In this document: in pieces, positions 37,905-46,127 of the stretch
Layout of the letters: the number at the start of each line of letters is the position of its first letter
Position numbering within the stretch: position 1 is the first letter of the stretch
Assembly (NCBI RefSeq): GCF_014851565.1
Contig: NZ_JACVAA010000007.1
Coordinates: 1-64,000, forward strand
Reading direction: 5' to 3'
Source: Pseudomonas sp. PDM15
GTDB taxonomy: Bacteria; Pseudomonadota; Gammaproteobacteria; Pseudomonadales; Pseudomonadaceae
DNA length: 64,000 nt
Position numbers and translations under genes: made by a program
The notes under the pieces: generated by a model
Database searches by the model: none
What the model was told of the DNA's origin: nothing
What the model saw: only the letters and a program-made list of their open reading frames with translations

Positions 37905-39065
37905 GTGGTAAATGAGCAGTCCGAGGCGGCGCTCAACGACGCCCTGCCGACGCGCAGCCAGCCAGAGCAGTGGGTTCTGCAGTTCTGCCATGGTTATGAC
38001 GGCCCCTTCCTCGATTGCGCGCGGCAGTACGCTGCGCTGTTTGCCGGTACGTCGTACAAGGTCTGCACCGTCTACCTGACCGGTGCACCCAGTCGCGAGG
38101 TGGAGCAGGGCTCTGCCTCCGACGAAGTGATCTTCCTCGATTTCTCCAGCCGCCAGGTGCGCGGCCTCAAGCTCGCGGCCATTCGCGAATTGCGGCGCAT
38201 CGCGGCCTCGCGCGACTTCAAGCTGTGCATCGCTCATCGCTTCAAGCCGATCTACGTGGCGCTGCTGGCCACCGCATTGCCGGTGATCGGCGTGCATCAC
38301 GCCTTTGGAGTCTATGGCCGACTTAGCCGGCGGCTGTTCGTCAATCGCTTCCGCCGGCGCCTGCTCCTGCTCGGGGTGTCCAACGCGGTGTGTGACCAGA
38401 TGCGCACGCATCTTGGCAACTGGCCGGCCGAGCGCGTCGAGACGCTGTACAACCGCATCGACGTTGACGCCGCCCGCGCCGAGTTGGTGCCCCGCGAGGC
38501 GGCACGCGAGCATCTCGGCCTGCCGCTGGATGCCTGGGTCGTCGGCAACGTAGGGCGCCTGCACCCGGACAAGGACCAGGCCACGCTGATCCGCGGCTTC
38601 GCCCAGGCGCTGCCGCGGCTGCCGCGCGGCAGCCTGCTAGCGATCATGGGCAGCGGCCGGCTGGAGGCATCGCTGAAGGCGCTCGCCGCGGAACTGGGCG
38701 TTGCCGATTCCGTGCGCTTCCTCGGCCAGGTGGCCAATGGGCGTCGCTATTTCCCGGCCTTTGATGTCTTCGCCCTGAGTTCGGACCACGAGCCGTTCGG
38801 CATGGTCCTGCTGGAAGCCATGGCCGCCGGGGTGCCGGTGATCGGCACCGACTGTGGCGGTGGTCGCGAAGTCATCGAAGGCGTGGGTGGTCTGTTCCCG
38901 CTTGGGAACGCCGCTGCTCTTGCGGAGACACTGGTGCGCCAGCCCCAGGTCCAGGATCTGCAGGCCCTGCGCCAGGAAATGCTGGTGCGCCTGCAGCAGC
39001 GCTTCTCCGACCAGGCGGTGCGCCAGCGCTTCTGGGCATTGCCGCTGCTTGTCGAGCTGAACTGA
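37905..39065 (+). CDS. Core oligosaccharide glycosyltransferase (GT4), WapH-like
   Basis: A 386-aa GT-B glycosyltransferase following the carbamoyltransferase as wapH (PA5004) does in PAO1. The acceptor half is at about 1-185; the donor half has VGRLHPDKDQATLIRGF and the EPFGMVLLEAMAAGVPVIG signature of retaining GT4 enzymes. A role in adding an outer-core hexose is inferred. It starts with GTG (GGAG upstream), 74 bp after wapO. Confidence 0.85.
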   Translation: MVNEQSEAALNDALPTRSQPEQWVLQFCHGYDGPFLDCARQYAALFAGTSYKVCTVYLTGAPSREVEQGSASDEVIFLDFSSRQVRGLKLAAIRELRRIAASRDFKLCIAHRFKPIYVALLATALPVIGVHHAFGVYGRLSRRLFVNRFRRRLLLLGVSNAVCDQMRTHLGNWPAERVETLYNRIDVDAARAELVPREAAREHLGLPLDAWVVGNVGRLHPDKDQATLIRGFAQALPRLPRGSLLAIMGSGRLEASLKALAAELGVADSVRFLGQVANGRRYFPAFDVFALSSDHEPFGMVLLEAMAAGVPVIGTDCGGGREVIEGVGGLFPLGNAAALAETLVRQPQVQDLQALRQEMLVRLQQRFSDQAVRQRFWALPLLVELN

Positions 39066-39072
39066 GGACGCC

Positions 39073-40338
39073 ATGACGCAGGATGCCGTCGCCAACCCCT
39101 GGGCCGCCAAGGCCAGAGCCCTGGATCGCTATCGCTGGCTACTGCTGCGCGAGCGACATGGCCTGGCTGGCAGCGCCCTGCGCTTCGCCCGCGAGGCGCT
39201 GAGCGACTGGTGGTTCGGCGTGCGCGCGAACTCGCGGCTAGCCGAGGCGGGGCCCGTCGAACCCTGCGATTTCCTGCTGCTGCAGTCGTCGCCCAAGGTG
39301 ATCAAGCTGCAGCGCAAGAAACTGCTGATCGAGGCGCTGCGCGCACGCGGCCATCGCCTGATCGAGACCGCGCTGCGGGAGCCCAGGGTTCTCCTGCGCG
39401 AACGCCAGCTCAGCCGCCCGCCATTCCGTGTGCCGACCCGCTACTTCGGTATCGCCGCCCATGCCCAGTGGCTGGTGGAGCACTATCAGCCACGGGTGTT
39501 GCTCAACGATCGCAACGGCAGCCTGTACTCCCCCTTCCTGCGTCTGGCCCTGAACGCCAGGCAGAGCGTGCTCGTGCACCTGGCCCATGCCACCACCGGT
39601 GAAGGCTCGCGGCGCCTGGGCATGAACGACTACGACTATTACTTCCTGTTCGGCCAGAGCTCGCTGGATGCCTTGCAGGCGCGCGAGTTGCGTTTCGGCA
39701 CCTCGACGGCGGTGCTGGCCGGCTCGCACATGATCGACAAAGCCTTCGATCTGCCGCCGGCCGACCCTGCGCGGCGGGTGATGCTGGTGCTGGGCGTCGG
39801 TCCGGACAAGGAGAAGGAAGCCGGCTACCAGCGCACCTATGCCCTGTTGCGCGACTGGGCGGCGCGCAATCCCGACTACCAGATTCTGATCAAGGCCCAT
39901 CCGCGCAGCCAGGTGCCGTTCTGGCAGGAGGCGGCCGGTGTACTCGACAACGTCAGCGTGCTGCCCCGCGAATCCAGTCTGGCACAGGCGCTTGAACAGG
40001 CCTCGGTGGTCATCAATATCATGTCCAATGCGGTGATCGAGGCGGGGCTGGCGGCTCGGCCGGTGATCTCGGTCAATCTGAGCGAGGATGCCGATATCTT
40101 CGGTCAGCGCACCTTCTTCGGTGACGTGCTCAGGGGTGTGGATGAGCTGAGTAGGCGTTTGGACGCGCTGGAAAAGGACTATGCGTCAGCGGTGGTCCAG
40201 TCCAGGGATTTTGGCCATTTTCACTTGGCGCATGGCAGCAGCGGGCTCGAAATCAATTTGCAGATACTCGAGCAACTGCTGCGCAGGGAGGGGCTGCCGG
40301 TACAGGTGGAGTCACGCGCTCTGCTCGCCACTGTCTGA
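39073..40338 (+). CDS. Predicted GT-B fold polysaccharide enzyme of unknown specificity
   Basis: A 421-aa protein with a GT-B-like C-terminal half: VMLVLGVGPDKEKEAGYQRTY, the LIKAHPRSQ donor-site His-Pro, and INIMSNAVIEAGLAARPVISV, a pattern shared with CDP-glycerol glycerophosphotransferases and capsule synthesis proteins. The N-terminal half (about 1-150) is basic and has no signal peptide or membrane helix. It starts 8 bp after the GT4 gene and is likely cotranscribed. I do not recall this gene in the PAO1 core locus, so it may be part of a strain-variable outer core. The transferred group is unknown. Confidence 0.7.
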   Translation: MTQDAVANPWAAKARALDRYRWLLLRERHGLAGSALRFAREALSDWWFGVRANSRLAEAGPVEPCDFLLLQSSPKVIKLQRKKLLIEALRARGHRLIETALREPRVLLRERQLSRPPFRVPTRYFGIAAHAQWLVEHYQPRVLLNDRNGSLYSPFLRLALNARQSVLVHLAHATTGEGSRRLGMNDYDYYFLFGQSSLDALQARELRFGTSTAVLAGSHMIDKAFDLPPADPARRVMLVLGVGPDKEKEAGYQRTYALLRDWAARNPDYQILIKAHPRSQVPFWQEAAGVLDNVSVLPRESSLAQALEQASVVINIMSNAVIEAGLAARPVISVNLSEDADIFGQRTFFGDVLRGVDELSRRLDALEKDYASAVVQSRDFGHFHLAHGSSGLEINLQILEQLLRREGLPVQVESRALLATV

Positions 40339-40397
40339 ATTTTTACCGTGCTTTATTGCCGCCGGCGGATGACCGGCCCGGATTTCCTGTCGTGGAT

Positions 40398-41513
40398 ATG
40401 ACAATGACCCAGTTCTTATTCTTCTCCCTGGCCAAGCACCAGCGCATCTATTTCCAGCGCCTGCTCGACGAGACCGAGCTTCAAGGCAAGGTTGTAGCGC
40501 CGCGGAACATGCCCTGGCCCCGGCCATGGCAGTGGGGACAGGTCGCTCGGCGCATCGACTGGACTCATCTGGTCGAAGAGAAATGTCAGGAGCGGCGGGT
40601 CAAGCGCAAGTATCAGGGCGTGCTCTATCGCCTGCTGCTGCGTCTCGAACTGGCCTTCATGGCTCTGCGTGCCGAGGCTCTGCTCAGGCGCGATCGCCCC
40701 ACCAACGTGGTCATGTGGAACGGCTCGCATCGCTATTGCCAGCTGTTGCTGGCATTGCTGCCGGAAGGCTGTGGCACCTTTTTCTTCGAGAACGGCCTGC
40801 TACCCGATACCACCACCCTGGATTGCAAGGGGGTGAACTATCGCAATTCTGTGCCGCGTGACGCCGAGTTCTATCGCAACTACCGAGCCCCCGAGGGCGC
40901 GGTCGAGGCGCAGCTCACCCTGGTGCCGCGCAAGCCGCGCAACACCGGTCTGACTCCGATCGAGCTGCCGGAGCGCTTCGTCTTCATTCCGTTCCAGGAC
41001 GATCGTGACACCCAGGTCCGGCTATTCTCACCCTGGGTGGAGAGCATGCGTCAGCTGTTCGCCCTCGGCGAGCAGCTGGCCCGCGAGACAGGACTGACGG
41101 TGGTGTTCAAGGAGCATCCGTCCAGCCGCGAGGCCTACCCCGATCTGCATGCCCGCACCCATGCGAGCCTGCTGTTCGCCAATGGCAACAGCACTCAGGA
41201 GCTGATTCAGTCCAGCCAGTTCGTGATTACCCTGAACTCCACCGTCGGGCTGGAGAGCGTGTTGCTGAACAAACCGGTGCTGACCCTCGGCCAGGCCTTC
41301 TTCAATATTCCGGGGCTGGTGGCGCATGCGGACTCGGCAGCCGAACTGCTCGAGCGAGCCTGTGCCTTCCCACATTGGTCTTTGGATCCCTTGGTGCGCG
41401 AGAACTTCCTGCGCTACATGGCGGGCGAATACTGTGTGAAGGGCGGTTGGCTGAATGCCGATCACGAGCAGTTGCAGCGGGTTGCGCAGAGAATGCTGCT
41501 ACAGGCGCGCTGA
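40398..41513 (+). CDS. Capsule-synthesis (KpsS/KpsC-like) family protein
   Basis: A 371-aa protein with features of the Capsule_synth family, whose characterised members are beta-Kdo transferases building the linker of group 2 capsules. Visible are the FFFENGLLPDTTTLDCKGVN segment (around Glu131), the EHPSSREAYPDL site (Glu239-His240-Pro241), NGNSTQELIQSS, and the NSTVGLESVLLNKPVLTLG motif (Asn280-Gly284). Start choice is unsure: ATGs at 40398 and 40404 and a GTG at 40392 lack a clear ribosome site. It lies directly before waaL (1 bp gap), so it most likely modifies the LPS outer core or lipid carrier rather than a capsule. Confidence 0.75.
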   Translation: MTMTQFLFFSLAKHQRIYFQRLLDETELQGKVVAPRNMPWPRPWQWGQVARRIDWTHLVEEKCQERRVKRKYQGVLYRLLLRLELAFMALRAEALLRRDRPTNVVMWNGSHRYCQLLLALLPEGCGTFFFENGLLPDTTTLDCKGVNYRNSVPRDAEFYRNYRAPEGAVEAQLTLVPRKPRNTGLTPIELPERFVFIPFQDDRDTQVRLFSPWVESMRQLFALGEQLARETGLTVVFKEHPSSREAYPDLHARTHASLLFANGNSTQELIQSSQFVITLNSTVGLESVLLNKPVLTLGQAFFNIPGLVAHADSAAELLERACAFPHWSLDPLVRENFLRYMAGEYCVKGGWLNADHEQLQRVAQRMLLQAR

Positions 41514-41514
41514 C

Positions 41515-42666
41515 ATGTCGTTAGAGATACTGCGGAACCTGCCTTTTTCCCGATGGGCGTCGCTCGGCCTGCTGGTGCTGCTGGCCGGGGCGTGGTTCCT
41601 GCCGTCGAGCAAGCTCTATCACCAGTTATTGATCGCTCTGCTCTGGTTGCCGGCATTGCTGGCGCTATTGCGCAGCGATTTTCGTGCCTTGTTGTGGCAG
41701 CCGGAGCTTTTGCTGTTTGTCGCGCTCGCTTTGTGGACGCTGCTGGTATTGCTGATCAAGGGCGGAGCGGAGCCAGTCAGTGCGGCAAAAATGCCCTTCT
41801 ACGTGGGGCTTTCTTTGCTTGGCATAATGCTGGCTGCACTGGACAAGCGATACACCCTGGAAAGCCAGCTGCGCTTCGTCACACTGCTCGGTGGCATTCT
41901 GGCGGCGCTGTCGGTGCTGTACTTTTATCTCTCCGGGCCGCATGCGCCGGATCAACGGCTGATCGCCATCGGTCTCTGGGATACCGCGATCATGGCGGCG
42001 CACGCCGTAGGTGCGTTGGCGGTACTGGGGGTGTTTCTGCTCCGTGGCGCAGAAGTCCGCCCATGGCTCTGGCCCTTGTTGCTGACTGCCGCTGCTGGTT
42101 ATCTGATGTTTCTGGGGCTTAGCCAGACGCGCGGAGTCTGGTTGGCCATGATCGCCGTGCTTCTCGCTGTGCGCCCGACGCGTGGCAGTGTTCTGCTGGT
42201 CCTTTCGCTGGTGTTGTCGGTGATCCTGCTGTGGCTATGCGTGCCAGAGCTGTTCCTGCAGCGAGGACTGTCCTATCGACCGGTCCTGTTTATGGGGGGG
42301 CTGCACCTGCTCGAGCAGAATCTGTGGCTGGGACTGGGTTTCAATCCCTATGAGATCGCGGTGCCTGCTACCGGTGATTTCTACAAGCACCCGCATAACC
42401 TCTATCTCGATCTCGCGATCCGACTCGGTTTGCCAGGGTTGCTGCTGTTCGTTGCGCTCTGGGCCTGTGTGGCTTGGCGCGGCTGGCAGAGCCGCGAGCA
42501 GCCTATTGGGCGGGCATTGTTGGCCCTATGGCTGTTCTCCAGCGTGGCTCTGCTGACTGATGGCATCGGCCTGTGGCTAAAGCCCAACGCGGATTGGCTG
42601 ATTACCTGGCTGCCAATCGCTCTTAGTCTGGTATTGGCGGTCAAAAGGAAAGAAGCCGGGTTGTGA
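41515..42666 (+). CDS. waaL: O-antigen ligase WaaL
   Basis: A 383-aa inner-membrane protein with about 10-12 helices and a large periplasmic loop (about 245-295) of the Wzy_C/O-antigen ligase family. It joins undecaprenyl-linked O antigen to the lipid A-core. The family-conserved Arg206 (SQTRGVW) and the His292/His294 pair (FYKHPHNLYLDLAIRLGLPG) are present. Starts 1 bp after the capsule-family gene stop. Its base composition is visibly less GC-rich than that of the inner-core genes, as is common for O-antigen ligases that diverge with the outer core. Confidence 0.88.
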   Translation: MSLEILRNLPFSRWASLGLLVLLAGAWFLPSSKLYHQLLIALLWLPALLALLRSDFRALLWQPELLLFVALALWTLLVLLIKGGAEPVSAAKMPFYVGLSLLGIMLAALDKRYTLESQLRFVTLLGGILAALSVLYFYLSGPHAPDQRLIAIGLWDTAIMAAHAVGALAVLGVFLLRGAEVRPWLWPLLLTAAAGYLMFLGLSQTRGVWLAMIAVLLAVRPTRGSVLLVLSLVLSVILLWLCVPELFLQRGLSYRPVLFMGGLHLLEQNLWLGLGFNPYEIAVPATGDFYKHPHNLYLDLAIRLGLPGLLLFVALWACVAWRGWQSREQPIGRALLALWLFSSVALLTDGIGLWLKPNADWLITWLPIALSLVLAVKRKEAGL

Positions 42667-42715
42667 TGTAAGCGGGCTCGCGAGTTCGCACTGCCATGGA
42701 AGGAGTTAAGAAGAT

Positions 42716-43534
42716 ATGACCTCAGTCGAGGCCTTGATCGCCGCCAAGTCGTTTGCCGAGTTGCGCGGCACCTGCCGCGGGGATTTGTTCATCATCGCCT
42801 CGGGGCCTTCGGCAAAGGCATTCCCGCTGCAGCGCTACGCGCATTTGCCGATGCTGGCTCTGAACGGCTCCATCTGCGCCTTGAGCGAAGCGGGCATCGC
42901 CCCGTTCTTCTATTTGTGCGACGACAGCAGTTTCGTGCGCAACCGCTTGCCGTTGCTCCTGCGCGCCATCGAGCAGGCGCAGAACCTGGCGCTTGGCCCT
43001 CGGGTCATCGACAGCCTGCTGGGCTATGAGCCCCAGGCGCTGAGCGGACGCTCGGTCTATCGATTCGAGCGAGTCAATCGCCCTCCCGTTGACGGCAAGG
43101 CGCTGAGCGACCGCCAGTTTGCGCGCCTCGCGCGCCAGGACCCGGATCTCGAATGCGGCTTTTCATGGTTCCGTCAGAAGCCGAACAGGATCGGCTTCAG
43201 CCGTAACCTGGAGAAGGGCTACTTCAGTAGCCGTACCATCCCATACGCCGGTATCCAGTTGGCCTATCACCTTGGCTTCAGCCGGGTGTTCGTCGTTGGA
43301 ATGGACCTCGACTCGAGCCTCGGACGCTTCTACGAGCAGGGCGGTGAGGCGGTGAGAAGCCGTCTGGACGGCGACTATGAGGATTACATCCTGCCGTGCT
43401 TCGAGCTGATGGCGGAGCGAGTCGTCAACCCGAATTTCCAGGTCTATAACCTGTCGCCGAATAGCCGGCTACCTTCCAGCGTGATACCTAAGCTGGAGCT
43501 GGATCAGCTGGATGCCTTGCTCTGCTCCTCGTAG
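42716..43534 (+). CDS. LPS core locus protein, MptE/DUF115-like
   Basis: A 272-aa soluble protein. The GDLFIIASGPSAKAFPLQRY stretch, LALNGSICALSEAGIAPFFYLCDD and the later TIPYAGIQLAYHLGFSRVFVVGMDLD segment resemble the DUF115/MptE and bacterial sialyltransferase-like superfamily, where the GPS loop binds a nucleotide or CMP-sugar. Pseudomonas homologues are usually labelled as LPS core biosynthesis proteins without proof of activity. It lies 49 bp after waaL, and its last 31 bp overlap the end of the convergent kinase-like gene. Confidence 0.7.
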   Translation: MTSVEALIAAKSFAELRGTCRGDLFIIASGPSAKAFPLQRYAHLPMLALNGSICALSEAGIAPFFYLCDDSSFVRNRLPLLLRAIEQAQNLALGPRVIDSLLGYEPQALSGRSVYRFERVNRPPVDGKALSDRQFARLARQDPDLECGFSWFRQKPNRIGFSRNLEKGYFSSRTIPYAGIQLAYHLGFSRVFVVGMDLDSSLGRFYEQGGEAVRSRLDGDYEDYILPCFELMAERVVNPNFQVYNLSPNSRLPSSVIPKLELDQLDALLCSS

Positions 43535-44118
43535 GCGGCCAGCAGCTCTTCCCAGGGGAAGCCTTGCACCTTGCGGCGCTGCAGATAGCTCTGCAGGTGG
43601 CGGAAATTGCGGCGCACCAATAGGCGTCCCAGTGGGGCGCGCTTGAAGCGAATGTCCAGGAAGTCGATCAGGCCATAGCCGCCATCCGGTGTGCGCAGGA
43701 CGTTACCGAGATGCAGCGAGCGGAAATAGATGCCGAGCTGGTGCAGCTTGAGGATGTAGGCGGCCAGCTCAGGCAGCAGGGCCATGAAAGTCTCGCGGGA
43801 CTCGCGGAATTGACCATCCAGGGGTGTGCCCGCCAGCGGAGCATACAGGCAGGCGCTCACGGCTCGCACCTTGTCTACCCAGAACAGTTCTTCAATTCGC
43901 GGTGTCTGGATGCCCATCTGTTGCAGGCGCGAGGCGCGCTCCGCGAAGCGTTTGGCATCGGGGCGCAGTCTGGCCAGGAACGGATGGCGCCGACTGCGGA
44001 AGATTTTCAGCAAAAGGCCGTTCTCCAGCGCCACTACCTTGGGCCCCTTGGCGTCCTTCTCCAGCACCTTGCCGCTGGCTAGCCAGCTTTCCAGTTCCTG
44101 CGCTGTTACAATCCGCAT
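43504..44118 (-). CDS. Kinase-like protein of the LPS locus (PA4998-like)
   Basis: A 204-aa protein on the opposite strand to the rest of the core cluster, between waaL and msbA, where PAO1 has PA4998. It has a kinase-like fold: VVALENGLLLKIF (ATP-site Lys), then YFRSLHLGNVL and YGLIDFLDIRF. The HRD-equivalent is Phe132-Arg133-Ser134, so the catalytic Asp is replaced by Ser, while Asn139 and the metal Asp remain. Some relatives are annotated as toluene tolerance proteins. Catalysis is therefore doubtful; a role in core phosphorylation or its control is inferred from position. Confidence 0.8.
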   Translation of the reverse strand: MRIVTAQELESWLASGKVLEKDAKGPKVVALENGLLLKIFRSRRHPFLARLRPDAKRFAERASRLQQMGIQTPRIEELFWVDKVRAVSACLYAPLAGTPLDGQFRESRETFMALLPELAAYILKLHQLGIYFRSLHLGNVLRTPDGGYGLIDFLDIRFKRAPLGRLLVRRNFRHLQSYLQRRKVQGFPWEELLAAYEEQSKASS

Positions 44119-44153
44119 CTCGTTCCTCTAGCCAGTCTATGGTGCCTTTCCGC

Positions 44154-45980
44154 ATGGCCAATTCTACCCAGCAATCCAGCCTGAAGGTTTACCTGCGATT
44201 GCTGAAATACGTGGTGCCCTACTGGGGGCTGTTCGCCATCAGTATCCTGGGTTTCCTGATCTTCGCCTCCACCCAGCCCATGCTGGGCTACATGCTCAAG
44301 TTCTTCGTTGACGGTTTGAGCAACCCGGATGCCGGTTTCTTCGCTACGGTTCCCTACCTCAAGGACTACGCCTGGCTTGCCGAACTCAAGCTGCTGCAGG
44401 CGGTGCCGTTGTTGATAGTGCTGATCGCGGTTTGGCAGGGCCTAGGGTCGTATCTGGGTAACTACTTCCTGGCCAAGGTCTCCATGGGGCTGGTGCAGGA
44501 CCTGCGTATCGCCCTGTTCAACAATCTGCTCACGTTGCCCAATCGTTACTTCGACAACCACAACTCCGGCCATCTGATCTCCCGCATCACCTACAACGTG
44601 ACCATGGTGACGGGCGCCGCCACCGATGCGATCAAGGTGGTCGTGCGTGAAGGGATGACGGTGTTGTTCCTGTTCGCCAGCCTGCTATGGATGAACTGGA
44701 GACTCACGCTGGTCATGCTGGCCATCTTGCCGGTGATCGGTGTGATGGTGGGCAGTGCCAGCAAGAAGTTTCGCAAGCAGAGCAAGAAGATTCAGGTAGC
44801 CATGGGTGATGTGACCCATGTGGCTTCCGAGACCATTCATGGCTACCGCGTGGTGCGCAGTTTCGGCGGGGAAGGCTATGAGCAGGAGCGCTTCAGGGCA
44901 GCCAGTGAGGCCAACAAGGACAAGCAGCTGCGGATGGTCAAAACCAGCGCGGTGTATACCCCGAGCCTGCAACTGGTGATCTACAGCGCCATGGCCGTGC
45001 TGATGTTCTTGGTTTTGCTGTTGCGTGGAGATGCTTCTACCGGTGATCTGGTGGCCTATATCACGCTGGCAGGTTTGCTACCTAAACCGATCCGCCAATT
45101 ATCCGAAGTCAGCTCCACCATCCAAAAGGGTGTGGCCGGCGCCGAGAGCATCTTCGAGCAGCTCGACGAGGAGCCCGAGGTCGATCACGGCACTCAGGAA
45201 CGCGAGCGGGTCAGCGGCCGTCTGGAGGTGCGCAACCTGAGCTTCCAGTATCCGGGAGCGGAAAAGCCGGTGCTGCGCGATATCTCCTTCGTCGCCGAGC
45301 CGGGCCAGATGATCGCCCTGGTCGGTCGCTCCGGCAGCGGCAAGTCGACCCTGGCCAGCCTGATCCCGCGCTTCTATCACCATGAGCAGGGGCAGATCCT
45401 GATCGATGGCCTGGATGTCGAGGACTATCGCCTGCGCAACCTGCGCCAGCATATCGCCCTGGTCACCCAGCATGTCACCCTGTTCAACGACAGCGTGACC
45501 AACAACATCGCCTATGGCGACCTCGCGGGGGCCCCGTTCGAGCAGGTGCGCCAGGCGGCCGAGGCGGCCTATGCGTCCGAGTTCATCGACAAGCTGCCGC
45601 AGGGCTTCGATACCCTGGTCGGCGAGAACGGTGTGCTGCTCTCGGGTGGCCAGCGTCAGCGCCTGGCCATCGCCCGCGCGCTGTTGAAAAACGCTCCGCT
45701 GCTGATTCTCGACGAGGCCACCTCGGCGCTGGATACCGAGTCCGAGCGCCACATCCAGGCTGCCCTGGATCAGGTAATGAAGGGGCGTACCACGCTGGTG
45801 ATCGCCCATCGTCTGACCACCATCGAGAAGGCCGACCTGATCCTGGTGATGGACCAGGGCGAGATCGTCGAGCGTGGCAGCCACGCCGAGCTGTTGGCGC
45901 AGAACGGCTACTACGCCCGCCTACATGCCAAGCAGTTCGAGGATGGCGGCGAGCAGCCGCTGGAGCAGGAGTCCGTGTAA
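44154..45980 (+). CDS. msbA: Lipid A-core flippase MsbA
   Basis: A 608-aa ABC half-transporter that flips lipid A-core across the inner membrane. Six membrane helices (about 20-310) precede the nucleotide-binding domain, with Walker A GRSGSGKST (391-399), the signature LSGGQ (496-500) and Walker B LLILDEATSAL. The start is uncertain: ATGs at 44139 and 44154 both lack a good ribosome site, and 44154 (MANSTQQSSLKVYLRLL) best matches the family length of about 600. It is divergent from the PA4998-like gene by only about 35 bp. Confidence 0.95.
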   Translation: MANSTQQSSLKVYLRLLKYVVPYWGLFAISILGFLIFASTQPMLGYMLKFFVDGLSNPDAGFFATVPYLKDYAWLAELKLLQAVPLLIVLIAVWQGLGSYLGNYFLAKVSMGLVQDLRIALFNNLLTLPNRYFDNHNSGHLISRITYNVTMVTGAATDAIKVVVREGMTVLFLFASLLWMNWRLTLVMLAILPVIGVMVGSASKKFRKQSKKIQVAMGDVTHVASETIHGYRVVRSFGGEGYEQERFRAASEANKDKQLRMVKTSAVYTPSLQLVIYSAMAVLMFLVLLLRGDASTGDLVAYITLAGLLPKPIRQLSEVSSTIQKGVAGAESIFEQLDEEPEVDHGTQERERVSGRLEVRNLSFQYPGAEKPVLRDISFVAEPGQMIALVGRSGSGKSTLASLIPRFYHHEQGQILIDGLDVEDYRLRNLRQHIALVTQHVTLFNDSVTNNIAYGDLAGAPFEQVRQAAEAAYASEFIDKLPQGFDTLVGENGVLLSGGQRQRLAIARALLKNAPLLILDEATSALDTESERHIQAALDQVMKGRTTLVIAHRLTTIEKADLILVMDQGEIVERGSHAELLAQNGYYARLHAKQFEDGGEQPLEQESV

Positions 45981-45984
45981 GAGC

Positions 45985-46005
45985 GCCGTCCCGCGCGCGG
46001 ACGGC
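45985..46005 (+). terminator. Hairpin after msbA
   Basis: GCCGTCC-CGCGCGC-GGACGGC, a 7-bp stem, begins 4 bp after the msbA stop. No U-run follows, so it is at best a weak or Rho-assisted end. Confidence 0.3.
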
Positions 46006-46079
46006 ACCTGTCATCGGTAATTCCCTTGCGGCCAGGCGCTGTTCGGGCGAGCGGAGGCCGGCCGGCGGGCCTCGCATGC

Positions 46080-46085
46080 TATGAT
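46080..46085 (+). promoter_or_regulatory. Candidate -10 box of hldE
   Basis: TATGAT in the context GCTATGATCCGCGGC lies 42 bp before the hldE ATG. No good -35 is seen at 17 bp, so confidence is low. Confidence 0.35.
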
Positions 46086-46127
46086 CCGCGGCGATTTTAT
46101 TGCTGCCCTGTCGAGAGTTCAGTGTCC

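Noticed and set aside
43824..44153. Long upstream extension of the msbA frame
   Set aside because: It runs antisense through the PA4998-like gene and gives a protein longer than any MsbA; starts at 44139 or 44154 fit better.
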